Positions 13,612-26,913 are shown, counted from the stretch's first letter. The stretch is 64,000 nucleotides of DNA from Diprion similis (GCF_021155765.1 NC_060107.1:8418501-8482500); one strand, 5' to 3'. Translations and numbers: made by a program. The notes: generated by a model from the sequence alone, not told the origin.

Positions 13612-15722
13612 GAGAATAGATATTTGAAAAAAAAAATTGAACACTTTTGTTGAATCGTATAGTGTTCGGATTAAAATAGATTATAAAATAATCGAAGTTG
13701 TAGTTCCTGTCTCAAAAACGCATGTAAGTATAATGCAAGATGAAAGTAATAAATAAATAAATTTTTGTTATTGAAATTAACAAAGCTCAATTTCACAACA
13801 GAATAGACGAAGAAAAAGAAAATTTAATTGATTTCAAACGTAAGAAATATGTGGCGCTGCTTACAGGAATTAGTAGGTACACTAACCCTAGTCGGTAAGA
13901 CAGAAACACCGATGAATTCTACGCAAATTATCGACTGTCGGTTAAAAAGATAGTTATGCGGGTAATTTTTCGATGAACACATGTCACGATGATAAAAAAG
14001 AAAACTGTTCAACCGACGAAGCGAATCGCGACGCGGGCTGGTTTAAACAATTTAATACTCCCTTAAGGATAATTGTTACTGATTCATTACCGATATTTGT
14101 ACTCGACAAATGTCTCAATTTTCGCACAAACAATGCATGTAAAATTTATAAAGGCAGTATTTAGCCTCGATATTATCAATATAATGACGATCATTAATAT
14201 ACGGTTCATTCATTCACAAAATCAATCTATTTACCCATTACCCTTATTGGATTAAAAATAGAACCAGAATAATCACCGTACTTGTAAAATGGTGTTCAAT
14301 TATCGACAAAAAATTAATGTAGGCAGATTTATCGTTTCCATTCAACTTTCGCCGAATGAATGAGTATAAAAAAAAAAAAAAAAACACCAAAAAAATGTAC
14401 TTGAGTCGAGAATTCATGGTGAACAGAGAATAAAACAAGAAATCGTCCTATTCTCTACTATACAATTCATATATCATTATATATCAGCACATCGCATGGT
14501 TTTGAATAATATAATATTTCGCGATAAATAAAATATAAAATATAAAAAAAAAAAAACTTTCTGTAAAGCCCGAAGAAAACTTATCTCTTTTACAGGTAAA
14601 ATTGGGTAAACAGTAGCATGGTTTATACTTCAAGAAACATTGTCGTGAATTGCGACGTAAAAAATTCCTCCATCAAGAAGGATCAGTTTCGACGAAATTC
14701 GACGCAACGCGTCGTATCGTCGACGGCCAACCGATGGGGACGACTTCCGCATTTTTAACACGCACCACGATTACGGTACCACATCCTTAGGTATAACGCA
14801 TTACTTACTGTACTTGTACTTGTACTAGCGTAGAGCAAGAATAGCGCAGTAAATGGCTAAGTAAACGCGTTTGGTCTTGTAGATGCATCGTCATGGCTCC
14901 CGAATTGTACACCCATCCGAAATAATACGAAATTATTTTGAGAGCCACGTGGGAGGCATGCACGGTTTCAGAGAAATTATGCGCATTGGTTGCATTTTTT
15001 CAACCACACAAAGCGTTTTCCCTCCCCAATACGCACGAACACCGTAAGATTATTTTTTCAAAAATTCGTCAAAAAGCCATGAAAAAAAAATAAAAATAAA
15101 TAAAATTTAAATATCATCAAACAGTTTTTAATTAATTAATTTTAAAAATTCCGATATATGCGACAAATACTAAGAATATATATAAATCGGTTTTTCCTTC
15201 CTTACGAGAATGTTATAAGGATTGTAATTGTTACCAGATATTGGATGAAAGTTTTTTTTTTTTTTTTTTTTTTTTTTCAGGAAAAGAATTTCTCAGAAAT
15301 ACGGAAATTTTTTAATGAAAAATTTGCGCTAAATTGTAATTAAAAAACATGCGGGATAAATAATGTAGTAAGCTATCGAATAAATGCGTTCCTCCCATCT
15401 TTTAGAGACGACTGTTGTCCACGAAAGAATATATATATATATATAACGTAACAGTTGAATGAGAATTCTTTTCATGCAGCAAAATCGAAGAGTATATATA
15501 ATATAAAAGCAAAAGAATAGAAAAAAATTTTCTATACAAAATTTAAAAAGAATATACATATTCGAATGAGTGTAATATCAAGCAGCTGCACCTGCTTGCG
15601 TCCTTCGAGCCGCGGGTAAAAGGACCAGGGGCGATTTAAGGCGATTTTAGGCAGGTATAATATACTTACATAGGTATATACACATATAGACATACACAAC
15701 GAAAAGCTAACCGGAAGTTTAC

Positions 15723-15793
15723 CAAGGGGAGAAACTACGCTGTGCCGATGTTGTCCAGCCAGCATTATTGGCCAGGAATTCGTTTAAACGAAG
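15723..15793 (-). CDS. Possible third exon of the gene starting at 20013
   Basis: On the minus strand an AAAAG acceptor is followed by 23 codons beginning LRLNEFLANNAGW and ending QRSFSP, then donor TG|GTAAAC. The phase matches the phase-0 end of the preceding exon at 16800. Codon choice looks like coding sequence. The acceptor has only a modest pyrimidine tract and the donor is not strong, so this is tentative. The next exon would need to begin in phase 2, and I did not find it. Confidence 0.4.
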
Positions 15794-16261
15794 CTTTTCA
15801 GGTACATACAATAAGAATTTGGTGTTGTAAAGAACGAGTGAAAAAATTTTGAAAAAAAAAGTACCACAATGCAAAGAGATCCTGAGCGAAATTACGAAAC
15901 GATGGTTATCTGCGCAAAAAAGAAAAAAAAGACTCGACTGAACTTTTATCTGACATAAGTGTTTGGATTTTCTTTCATTTGTTTTTTTTTTTTAAATTCT
16001 TTTTCTTTCTATTGTTCTATTACTCTCGTTCCTTTTTTACACTTGATGTAACAATGGAAATGAGAAGAATAATAATAAGCGATAGACTACAACGGTTCAT
16101 AAAATCAATACACGAAGTGAAAAGTTAAGTAAGAAATTATTAGTTCTCACGTAACATTAAAGCGTGAGAAAATTAAAATCACGTGAGAAAAAATTAAAGT
16201 TATATATTATAATTAATTATAAACGACGGCAATCGAAGAATATAAACGAAACAAGTTGGAA

Positions 16262-16289
16262 AGGGGGGGGAGGGGGGGGGGGGGGGGGT
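16262..16289 (+). repeat. Poly-G tract (G-quadruplex-prone)
   Basis: Eight G, one A, then about 18 G. Confidence 0.85.
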
Positions 16290-16799
16290 TAGAAAAACGT
16301 TCAAAAAAATATTTCTATACATGTATAAACTGTTTTATATTCGTTGAGCGTGGATATATTTTGTTGTATTCGTATTGCAAGATAATTCTTCGGACTTTTT
16401 ATCTGATCAGTGATCTCTTTGAACGACAATATCAGACAACCAATTTAATCTCTTCAGATTATTATCCGTACGCATATACGTCGTATATAATATTAAAGTA
16501 GAAGTATGACGAGACGATAAGGACAGATAAGGTGAACACATTTTTCAAAATATGCGTCAGTCGTGATATTCAACGTGACTCGCCGCAACTTCGATTCGCT
16601 TGTGGTTTGTAATAATATGTGTACAATATCTTGGTATATATGTATATATATATACTCGTGTGTAAGTGTGAAGGTTTAAGTACATCGTGTACAGTAGTGT
16701 GAGATTATAAATAATTTGTCATGCTAGTAAGGATTGATACGTATGTTGTACATAGCATAAAGAGTTTATATAATTTGATAATAAACAATTTTTACTCAC

Positions 16800-19700
16800 C
16801 TGGATTTCAAGTAAGAGTTCCGTCTTCTTCCTCCTTATGTCAATTAAAATCTTTTGCTGCTCCGGCGTCAATTCTGAAACAAATACAATAACGAGAGGAG
16901 AATAATAATTTGGTAGATTATATTGGCTACAAATAAGGCTGCTGATGCGAAAACGAGTTGTGTTCATTAACACAATGATCTACTCAGGGTGAGGTTTAAA
17001 TTCCAAATTTGAAAAGTTCCCAAAGTGCTTTCTTTGTTTTGGACTATCGATATTTTTACGTTCGGAATTCTGGTCATTTCAATTTTCGGTTTTTCTGATT
17101 TTTTATCTCCTATTTTAATTTCCGGAATTTTACTGTATCAAAAATTTATTTTTCTGAATCTTGCTTCATCGTAATTTGAATTTTCAGAATCTGGCATTTC
17201 GGATCTTTGAGCCATCGGCGTTCCGATCATTCAAAAGTTCGTAGTTTCCTCAAAGTTTGATTTCTTTAGTTCAAGTATCGCCATGAAACAATCCTAAATT
17301 AAACGCTTTCGAAACTTTTCAAATTCGTAACTTCAACTCCACACCGTGTCTAACAAAGTGTACTTCAAAGCGGAGAAAGAAATTCATCAAAAGTTAATGA
17401 ATGCGAGGCATACTTTATATGCATTCGTCACGTTATATATGCAATGCGAGAAATGTTTATAATTGTCGGCGAGTTGATCTAGATACATTATACATTATGC
17501 ATATAATACATATACATATACGTCCATACGTATATGTATAATAATTATGGGTATGAGTTATGGTTTATACAACACGTAATTGGGGCCTCGTACAGCAATG
17601 ACGTAATCTGTGAGTTGGAACATACTGCATTCACAACCGTGCGAGAGTCGCGGGTCATGTGAATTTAATAATCAGAAAACAAGACAGTGTAATGACGGAT
17701 GTGCAATAAATAAACGCGCGGATCTTTGCGCAACTTGAATTATCCAAATACTATAATAAATAGCAAAGCTATGAATTTAAGGGTCGAGAATTTTCAAATT
17801 TTATGGTCAACGAAAAAGTTCAATATAATTCGAAGTATATAAATTTTATAAATAATTCCTCAAGGTCGTGCAGTTTAAAGTGGTTTGAAAATTTTCAAAA
17901 CAAAAATTCGATACTTTCGAATAAAGTAATATTGTCACCGAAATTGAGGAAAAAAATATAGAAGGCGCTAAAATTTGTGCTTAAAAGATAAAATTGTAAG
18001 CGCTGAAAGAAAAAAATTAAGCACTTCCTAGGGAAAGGAAATCTGTAAAACGCTGTGCACTCAAAGTAAAAACAAAAAAAATATGAAAATTAGAACATGT
18101 TAGGTACAAGCGAGATAGTGAGGCTCTATTGTCAGCAAATTGTTAAATAATTGTGAGTTGTCAAGTAAAAGTTAATCAGGACAATCTCTTACTCGTCATC
18201 GGCACAATGCTGCTGCATCTTCTGCTGTTGCGACGACTAGGTAGTATTATATTCATTAGAGTCAATTTAGCGAAAGCTCTAAAAATAGTTGTTTGAAATT
18301 AAAACTCTGCCTGTATGTGCTTTACTGCTCTCTTACTGGTGCACGGACAGAGCAGGGACGACAAAGATGGTCTGGGGTACAAATAATAAAAGAGTGTACC
18401 AGCACCTCGCCGGCGGAATATACTCTGAGTCACAGCAATAGCAGCAGCAACAGCCTAGCTGATGAAAAAGTGAAGAAATTCTGATTGTCTGGGAATTCAA
18501 GAGGCTGTAGAAAATATTTTTCCTTCCATCCTCGCCGTCATCAATGGTTCTCACAATTTAAGTTGACTGCTTGAAAAAGAATGACACTTGTCACTCGTTG
18601 GACAATCAAATGTTCAGATATTAGTATCTTATCTATGGGAGCATGCGTAGGCGGAACAGTATCACACGTGTAAGATAGTCCAACCTTTGTCCAGGCAGAA
18701 AAATCATCCTCTAAACGCTAGTGAATAGTTAGTTCTGTTAAACAAACTGTCGATTCTGGAATGTGTTGACATTGTATGTAAACTTGCAGTAAAAATATAA
18801 GTATATCGCGTTAGTCGCGACTTATGGGAATAGGAAATTTCATAACTAGCCAATGGTCAACAGATGTGTATTTATGGAATTCAAGGTATATTCGTTACCC
18901 AGAAGAGGTAACGATTCTGCAATTACGTTAGTCAAGTGCTTACTCGCAAGCTTTTTTCCTCATCCAGATAACATTATGGAATTTTATCTTTTCAAGTGGT
19001 AGAGATTAGACTTCAACGAATCGTGATTTTATAATCAAATCTCACGTATTTCTCTTACGATATTTCAATTAACTTTTGCTGTTTGAAAAATCTCGTTACT
19101 TATCTCAATTTAACACTCTATCACCGTGACATATGATGACAAGAAACTGTATTTCTTTGCACAATTGTGTGTGACAGAGAAATCATGAGTCAAAGATATC
19201 CCTTTTGAAGTGTTTGAACACAGCGCTGCAAAGAGGATTTTGAACAATATAACATATCGATGAAAAGTGTGGATGAATCGACAGAGCTGAATATAACCAA
19301 CTGCGAGAAACTCTTGTATCTTTCTAAATAGAAACTGGGAACTCGGATTAACGCAACGCATAACCAGAGAAACACAAGATTCCAGCGAAGCAGCATAAAA
19401 TGATTGGCAGCATAAAACTGGCGTTGGTTTTCAACTCAAATATTGCAACTGCGAAGGCCAATGTTGGCACGAATCGTTGATCGACTGTACAAAAACATAA
19501 ATAAATTGTTTGAAACGGCCCGTCGACCAACAGACAATAAAAAAAACATAATAGGGGGGCGTAACAGCAGTTATTTGAGAAAAATAATGAACGAGAATAG
19601 TATCGAAGCTCCGTGATAGTAGATGTTAGAGAGAGAAAGGGAGAAAGAGAGGGTAAACGAAACACAACAAACGCGACGGAATCGCGATCAGGTAAAAAGC

Positions 19701-20013
19701 ATTGACAGAGGTTATAGAGGAGACGCGGTCCAAGGCGTGTCGTATCTGCGTGTTTTTTTCCTCTCTTCTTTCTCGCAGCTTTCTGTTTACGAGGAGGCGA
19801 GAGACGTGGGAAAGGGAATCGACCACCGTGCGTACGAGCCCACGCATCGAGCGAGGGGGGGCAATCGGCTCTCTCGCCAGACTGTCAATGGCTGAGATTT
19901 GGGCCCGTTTACGAGACTGTTTTATGCTACTCACCCGTCGTGTTAAACTGGTCGACCTGGTGTGCTCCAGAGTTGACTCCCGATCCGCCCAGGCCGTCCA
20001 AATCCTGCCACAT
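16800..20013 (-). CDS. First two coding exons of an unidentified gene (5' part only)
   Basis: Exon 1 is 20013-19935: an ATG followed by 26 codons starting MWQDLDGLGG and ending QFNTT, then donor G|GTGAGT in phase 1. Exon 2 is 16873-16800, with acceptor TTTGTTTCAG and donor CAG|GTGAGT. It joins in phase and adds 25 residues, beginning ELTPEQQKILIDIRR and ending TELLLEIQ, a charged amphipathic helix. Together they give 51 residues ending in phase 0. Both exons look protein-like and their splice sites are strong. I do not recognise the protein. The rest must lie to the left, in or beyond the window. Upstream of the ATG is a five-codon upstream reading frame (20075-20058) that overlaps an AAAATGGCGCC motif. 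Confidence 0.72.
16987..17346. mobile_element. Dispersed inverted-repeat element, copy 1
   Basis: The element is about 360 bp with ends that are imperfect inverted repeats of about 33 bp: GAGGTTTAAATTCC and TTTGAAAAGTTCC on the left, GAAACTTTTCAAATTCG and ACTTCAACTCC on the right. The interior matches the element at 26914-27367, for example GATATTTTTACGTTCGGAAT. It lies just left of, and outside, the 16800-16873 exon, in the first intron of the minus-strand gene. Confidence 0.65.
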
Positions 20014-20057
20014 TTCCGATATTAAACACTTTTCCGACTCGCACACCAGCTATCACT

Positions 20058-20110
20058 TCACTCTACCGGCGCCATTTTGACTGTGTACGTATAACGTAAA
20101 ACGTACCTGC
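20058..20110 (-). promoter_or_regulatory. 5' untranslated region and promoter-proximal motif of the gene at 20013
   Basis: The minus strand carries AAAATGGCGCC (YY1/Pho-like) at 20071-20078, followed by a five-codon upstream reading frame (MAPVE) ending at 20058, about 45 bases before the main ATG. The sequence upstream (20.1-20.35 kb) is more GC-rich than its surroundings, as expected near a transcription start. No TATA box is obvious. Confidence 0.35.
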
Positions 20111-20449
20111 CATAGCCTGACCCCTACTTTGGATTCGTTTCGATTGACAACGCGTCCCCCCTCCCTGGCTATCCGCTCTGTTGGTAACGTAGAAACTTTG
20201 GCCGCTCGACTGATCACGAATGGAATCAGGCGCCGAACGTTGTCTGACAAACAGCGCGGTCAAGCGGGTTGCCTGTCGTACGGCGGATTCCAAAAAATTC
20301 TTATTATCGAAGCCGAGATTTGGATAAAATTGAGTAAACTGTTGATAGATTTGCAACTGCATTGACTTTTTAAGCACTTTCACGCAGGGTTTCATATTGA
20401 ATAAGTGATTATATTGAAATATCACTTTCACGAAGTGATTAATTGAGTC

Positions 20450-20895
20450 TAAAAAAATAATCGAACATTACACGATTGATCGCTAAAAATTAATCGAGTA
20501 ATTGGCTATTTCGAATTTTTTTGAAACGGTGTATTTAAAACCAAAATTTCGCAAATTTCAGTACCTAGACTTAATGAGGAAAAGTTTTATAGTTTCATTC
20601 AGAATATTTTTCAATTTTAGGCAAAAATATTCATTTATCCGTCACTAATTATATGAAATAGGTACTTAGTAAGTAAAACAATGATCATTAATAATTGATA
20701 CTTGATACTAATATATAATAAAATAATTGATACTTTAATCACATGAATTGATTTGTATTGCGGCCTTTATCGTATTAAAAACTAAAGGCCGATTGTGAGC
20801 AAAAATAATCGACTTGGTCGATTAATGAAGTTTGAGAAATAATCGATTACACTCGATTAATCGCCATAAAATAATCTATTCAATTGAAAATCGAT
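20450..20895. repeat. Degenerate direct repeats rich in TAATCGATTA
   Basis: The segments near 20450-20502 and 20838-20878 align as direct repeats built from AATAATCGA, CGATTRATCGC and TAAAA blocks. Many ATTA and TAATCG motifs occur between them. The stretch could be an old repeat or a cluster of homeodomain-type sites. Confidence 0.35.
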
Positions 20896-23640
20896 TATTT
20901 TTGGTCGTTTGTAGTGCGATGGATTGATTTGAGGCTTCTTGTACTGTATTTTGATTTCTTCTTTCTTTCCCTCTGATATTTTTTCATGCATATACGACTA
21001 TTCAGTTGGACAAGGACCGTATTATCGATAGTGCGAACAGAGTTGTAAGAAGAGATATTCACATTTTGTAACTCGGTTGAATATGTTCCACTTACATGTG
21101 GGAGCTCATTATCGGTCGTTATCGAGCTACCGCGGGATGTCACATAAAATAAGCACAAGTAGAGCCGCACATACGTTGCCATTGCATCCACGTCGTCATA
21201 TGATTCATATGTTTTTAAAATAGCCACGTCATGTGACTAAGAAAAAGCTCTAGAGTGACAATTTCTACGATAAGTTCTACGAAAGTCTGAAAACGAAGAA
21301 TTTCGGTCCTCGAGCAACGTGTAGTAAACAAGTCTCGGGTATATCCATTGCTGATGGCAGGAATAGGCGATTCGCAGCATTACGTAACGAGTCTGAGACC
21401 CATTCAGCCCGGTCAGACTACTATCTGCATAAAAAAGGGTGCATATCGATTACGGGGCGGTGAATTAATGTCTGCACCACGAAGAACCCCATTGACCCAA
21501 ATCCGTGTAGTCCGCGACCCGACGACCACCACACGCAGTGCAGCAGTGCAGACATGAGAAAAGGAGGGATTTGAAACGCGGACTTGTTGAGCCCTGGGAG
21601 TTCGCCTAACAAAAAAAGCATCCCATGGCATTGATTATCAAAATTCCGTTGATCAATTTGCCTGTGAGTATGTTTGACATAATGAATTTGGAAATACAGT
21701 CGATTTTGCAGTAATACCTTAGAAGCATAGGGTGCCTCTACCCTATAACGCAATGAAATCGGTCTAGCCGCAGACAGTCTCCCTGTATGCCTTGGGAGCA
21801 AGAAGCCACCCCTCGGGTGTTGCGGATGCTGATCAATACCGGGAGCGGACGCTGATGCTGGAAGAGAGCGGGACACGAGGACCAGAAGTAATGGCAGAGG
21901 GACTAAAATTTAGAAATTAAAAGGCAGCGTTACCGAGCAGTCTACTAGTCCATGTAGCTGGCGACTTCGGTGGCGAGCGGGAAATTTGACCCTGAAAAAT
22001 AGCATGGCCTTACATACACCCGAGAACTTGTACAGGCTTTGATCTAAATTATTGAAGACAACGCATGCGCCCCGTGGATGTCGACCCCATCGCCGTTGGA
22101 AGGAGTCGACGAGAATCAGCTCACCAGAGAAACGCGACTTGTCAGCCAGCCGGGAGGGTCGATCGGATTGACGTTTGATTATTGTTGTTTTTTATTTATT
22201 TTTTTTCATCGGGAAAAAAGTGGGCGTTAGAAAAACCCAAATGTGCAGCCGGGTTAATCGGATGTATTTTAACAAATCGCGATTTCTCTACATGATCGAC
22301 CGAGCGCAGCACCGTTTTTTAATCGTTGGACCTTTAAACGCCACGACCAAATCGAAACCGGCTCGTTCTGCTTTCGTTATTCGGCTAACCAGGTTGGATA
22401 ACATCGTGGGGATAATAGGTTGAAGCCGGTATCGTCGCGTCTTTTTCGTTCCTACTCGTGGTTCAGTGTTCAGCTATATCGTTTTTCTCGTGGCAAGATT
22501 CCAATTTGCGATAAATCCTAGTTTGCAGCTTGAAAAATCTGCAGTGTGGAGTACTACTGTGAAATTGGTGTTAATTATCCAAAGTTACAAAAATTAATCC
22601 TGGAAAAAACTGACTCGCCCGAGTAGCCACCCAACGACAAGTTTAAATTAAGCTCCTCAGCTAGGGAGTGACATTATCGGTCCATACATTTAGTTAGATG
22701 CTCTGTAAGTAGCCTCCAGTCAGGAGTAATAGCGGTAGATGCTGTTTCTATGCAGTATTTATGAGAAATCAATCTGATTTACATATTATCCCATAGTCCC
22801 AGAGCACGTAATTGTATGCATTATTATTGGATTATGCATGAGTTATCAATAAACACTATCCACGTCAAAACAAATTTAAAAAAAAAACACAAGTAAAGGA
22901 ATCCACCTGCTTTTCGGGCGCGAAACTCATGCATGTATCCTGTATAAATATAATTTATGCGGTTATTCACAGTAGGCGGTTGGATACTTACGTATTCTTA
23001 TTGAATTTTTGAATATTTTGTCTTTTCAATTTTTTAAAGACAAGTAAATACAATTTTTTAATAGAACATAGAAATGGCTGTTACGGGGTGGACGTTGTTG
23101 TCACAACATACGGTTATAGATCACCGCTTCGACATGCGGGGGTGATTTTGTTACACTCGTATGTTGAGCTAGGTATGCAAACTATCGACTACGCGTACCA
23201 TTGAATGATAAAAGGAAATCAGAGAAACTTAGATGTTAACCAAATGAAAGATGACTTGAGAGTGAGAATATGTGGGGGAAGGATGCAAGGGACTGACTCA
23301 GGTGATAAGGTGATGATAAGAAGAGGATGCAGGGTATGAGATAGCTGTAAGAGTGTGATAAATGAATTTAAGGTCCGGAGAACGTATCACGTACGGCAAT
23401 CTTTTTTCTGATAATTTAATACGACTTCTTTAACATAAGAAAAACTAACCTATCGCGTGAAATCGCAAATCCCAAAAGAGCGTATCAAAAAAATTTGTTT
23501 TCCATTTTTTTCAGAGATTTATACATTGTACACATTCTTAAGTTGATTAGAGAATTTTTTTTTTTTTTATTTTGATACGCCTTTTTGGCATTAGTAACGC
23601 GTTATTTTTTTGACCTCCATACTACAAACTGGGGTAAATA

Positions 23641-23884
23641 TTAACCCCGCGAGTTCCTTATTCGGAAAATTGTTCTCAGAGCAGTAATGGGATTCGTGAG
23701 CAGGTGAATCTTTTCGTTTTTGATCAGGCAGAAAATGGCCCATAGCGAATATATCAGTTTCATCAAAGTTTCGTTCGTGGAAAATCCATTCGAGACCAAA
23801 CAAAATTATGAAAATCAGCGAAAACACATTTTTCAGGGCTCGCCCGGGCTGGGTAACCACCCTAGTCTGGCGTTCTAGGGTTAA
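23641..23884. mobile_element. TTAA-bounded short element, piggyBac-like end
   Basis: The right boundary reads, on the minus strand, TTAACCCTAGAACGCCAG, followed by CTAGGG and GGGTGGTTACCC. The TTAA plus CCCTAG start is typical of piggyBac-type elements. TTAACCCC at 23641 could be the left boundary, giving a 236-bp insert. Left-right similarity is weak, so only the right end is reasonably supported. Confidence 0.35.
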
Positions 23885-24687
23885 AACTCCGTTTGAAATT
23901 TAAAAGTCAGTTCGTTATAGAATAATGCGAAAAAGAAAAAGCGTGAAGTTTGTTCTGATTTTCTGTACCTTCTCGTCTATGGGTTTTTCATTCACTCGAC
24001 GTCAGTTAGATGTCAGATCCTATAGGCAAAATTACATGCACTCCAGGGTGTACCAGAAAAATATTTTTTTTTTTCTTCAAACGACCATTAAAATTTCGGT
24101 AGAGCATCTCAAGTAGAATATTTCAGTCAAATGTGAGCTCTTATTATTAAAATTTAGAGGCACCGATTTAGTTTTTTCCATTTTCGGAAATTTTACTCTT
24201 ACAATTTCTACTGTCATCGAGTGTAGACTATAAATATCGTTCTGTTTTTTATATTTATTTTCCAATTGCCGCTGCAGTTCACATTTTGATACACTGCTGC
24301 AAAGAGTAAAGAAATACTAACCCAATAGCAATGGCATGTTAACAAATTGTATACACTATTTTTTATTACTAATAAAAAACGTTCCAGTCATAATTAACTC
24401 ACTCCCTAATTAGTATCGATATTTGTGCTAAGACCTAATACGAAAAAAGTAGTTCATTATGAAATCTCAGCGACACCAGGGGTCACGATAATATGTTGGA
24501 ACGTATCTTTTCTCCAGATGAAATATGATGTAACATAAAATGCTTCGCCAGTTGGGACTTGACGTTTGATGGGATAATTGTTCGTCGCGTAACCCATCGA
24601 GAAGTGAAAAATTAATTTAAAAATAGATTGCTCACGAAATCAGGGTGTGAACTGCTAGTATAATATTGTTGGTAATATTAATGCACG

Positions 24688-26832
24688 ATGAAGGCTGCAG
24701 GAATGTTACTATACAAGTTTTTACCTATAAAATTTACAATAACGAAGAAACGGTTCGTGGTCGGATTCGCCAGTGTCGTGTTTCTCTTCGTCCTAGTGAT
24801 ATCGAGCGACAGTGAAATAATACAAAGGATTACACCGTTCTTGGGATACGCTCAGGAACGCGACGTATCGTGCTACGAAGAGTCGTCGACGATCGACTCA
24901 ATCGAGCAACTCGAATCCGGAGAAGGTGAGGAAAACTTATGAAATTGGATATAAAGTTGAATTGATTTCTCGATGTTATCTTGACTTCATACGCAGAGTT
25001 TCTCGCTGTCGAATTCCGGTTTAGAAAAAAAAAATCGGTTTAGTATTCTAGCGGAGCCCTCCTCAGAAAACTGTAATATTTATTAAGTACAATAAAAATA
25101 TAAATTATTGCTAAATATTTATTTACAATGAAATTATAAAAACAAAAAAGAAAGCATCGAGAAGACTGCGATTCAAGATACAAAAGATGTATAATTCAAT
25201 TAACGGCAGAAAATTGCGTCGCTAGCAGTGTCTTTTGGAAATCTAATATCTGCTCAGAGCGATTCAGGAACTGATCATCGACGTTCGAAAATCAACCAAG
25301 ATCCGTTTCAGATAGGACTTCGGAACGAGGGATATTCTTCCACGAGACGTCGTGCTTCGGGGAGGAAGGCGTCCTCCTCAACGCCCGTCAAGCTTGCGCC
25401 GTCGAATCCGCGGCGAAGATGAACCCGAGGATGACGGTTTACCTGCTCTACGTAAGTCCCGTGAAGTTCTCCAACGCCTCTAAAAAGATCGTCAGGCAGT
25501 TGACGAGCTACGAGAACGTCAGGATACGACACATTTCCATGGAGAGGTACACGAAAGGCACGCCACTCGAGAAATGGTACGCCACGGACATTATCAAGTC
25601 CAGTCGATGGCCCAGGAGTCACATGTCCGACATCCTGAGGTACCTCACCCTCTGGAAATACGGAGGGATTTACCTCGACCTCGACGTCGTCGTCACCTCG
25701 TGAGTGCCAAAACGATTGCCAAGAGCTTCGTCGCTCCCCGCATGGACTTTGTGTTATTTTTGACTTGAGTATTCGCTACAGTATTATTAGCGAGAGGTTA
25801 TTCACTTCCGATGGGTGCCTACACGTGATTTTTTTCATGTCGTGTCGTTTCGTCATGCAAGACGCATTCGTGTCTCTTTAGTTGCAGGTTTGAAAAATTT
25901 TCGCTGATATGATAATCAGATGCGATTTCGAAAGCGAATTAAACCTCGATCGTTCGAGTCTTATTATTAACGATGCTCGCACAGGTTCTTGTGATTTTGA
26001 TTAATTGTTTGGTCAATCGACAAAGTCACAAGTTTCAAAGTATCCTCATGAGTGATGTAAAATGACCGTCGATTTCTTATAGTAACATATATAATAGCTA
26101 CTAAGAAAGTAGGTTTTGCATTAAATTCTACACAATATAAGCGGTTTTCCATAAGGAACCGCGAAAACCATAAGGATCTCATAATCAGACAGTTGCGCAG
26201 AACGTTTCTTACTTACTTATATATCGATGCGTAATTTCCGTCTTCTTTTTTCCCCAGGAGTCTGGAAAAGCTGAAGAATTTCGCCGGAGCCGAAAACTGG
26301 GAATATGTGGCTGCCGGGGTTTTGGGCTTCGAGAAGTCGGGATTGGGTCGAAGAATGGCTGACGCTTGTCTGCGGGATCTGAAGACCAACTTCCGGGGTG
26401 ACAAGTGGGGCAACAATGGTCCTGGCGTGATAACGAGGAGCCTGCAAAAGCTCTGCGCGACGAAATACGTGAGAGTTATTGAAACGAGGAATGTTGGAGT
26501 ACGAGTTGTGGGCAAGCTTACAGGTCACACTCGCATTGTTTACTTTTAATTTCTCTTCTCAGGCCCGAGATATGACGACGGATCGGTGCCACGGGTTCAA
26601 CGTCTATCCGCCCTCGACTTTCTACCCGATCTATTACGAAAAATGGAAACGTTACTTCGAGGAGACGGACAGAAACGCGACGTTCAAACTGCTCGAGGAT
26701 TCCCTCCTCATTCACGTATGGAACAATCTGAGCAAGAACGAGAAAATTGTCGTTGGCAGCCAGGCCCCGTATGCCCTGATCGCTCAGAAACATTGTCCCA
26801 AAGTCTACAATAACTGTGGGAAAGTGTTTTGA
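24688..26832 (+). CDS. Alpha-1,4-glycosyltransferase (A4GALT / insect alpha4GT family), complete, 4 exons
   Basis: This is a type II Golgi glycosyltransferase. The family adds galactose (vertebrate Gb3 synthase) or, in insects, N-acetylgalactosamine in alpha-1,4 linkage to glycosphingolipids. Exons that keep the frame are 24688-24925, 25312-25699, 26258-26468 and 26563-26832, all GT-AG, giving 368 aa, close to the family's usual 350 or so. A short cytoplasmic tail is followed by one membrane anchor at about residues 22-40. The catalytic domain opens with IFFHETS (about 87-93) and continues with RQACAVESAA. The metal-binding DxD is DLD (about 202-204) in GGIYLDLDVVV, followed by the WGNNGPGVITR block and an SQAPYALIAQKHCP tail. 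The start is the first ATG before the anchor. I cannot tell from sequence alone whether it is the alpha4GT1 or alpha4GT2 type, or whether the donor is Gal or GalNAc. A short inverted-repeat element lies about 80 bp after the stop. Confidence 0.93.
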
Positions 26833-26913
26833 AGGGGAACTGTATTGTTTTTTATAAGCAGTGTGAAAGATGTTTATGTACAGTATTATGTATGTTCGAA
26901 GTTTTTAATCTTC

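Larger units (their letters stand above)
361..16799. other. Long AT-rich stretch, probably intron and intergenic DNA
   Basis: Apart from the exon-like blocks, repeats and possible alternative first exon listed separately, I see only homopolymer runs, dinucleotide runs and chance frames. Two CACCTG E-box motifs lie in tandem near 5537-5549. A GC-richer patch at 4.06-4.31 kb and another at 14.64-14.79 kb are open in several frames, but neither has convincing splice sites. Confidence 0.5.
20111..24687. other. Intergenic region between the minus-strand gene and the glycosyltransferase gene
   Basis: The likely divergent promoters lie here. A GC-richer area at 21.3-22.15 kb includes GCGGGAAATT, an E2F-like sequence, near 21977, and may hold an untranslated first exon. 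The AATCGATTA-rich repeats and the TTAA-bounded element are listed separately. No coding exon could be supported. Confidence 0.5.

Noticed and set aside
14640..14790. GC-richer patch open on both strands
   Set aside because: Short frames end in stops without usable splice sites. Not enough to call an exon.
19623..20025. Overlapping 90-107-codon frames on the plus strand
   Set aside because: The real coding signal here is the short minus-strand exon at 19935-20013. The plus-strand frames have no supporting features.
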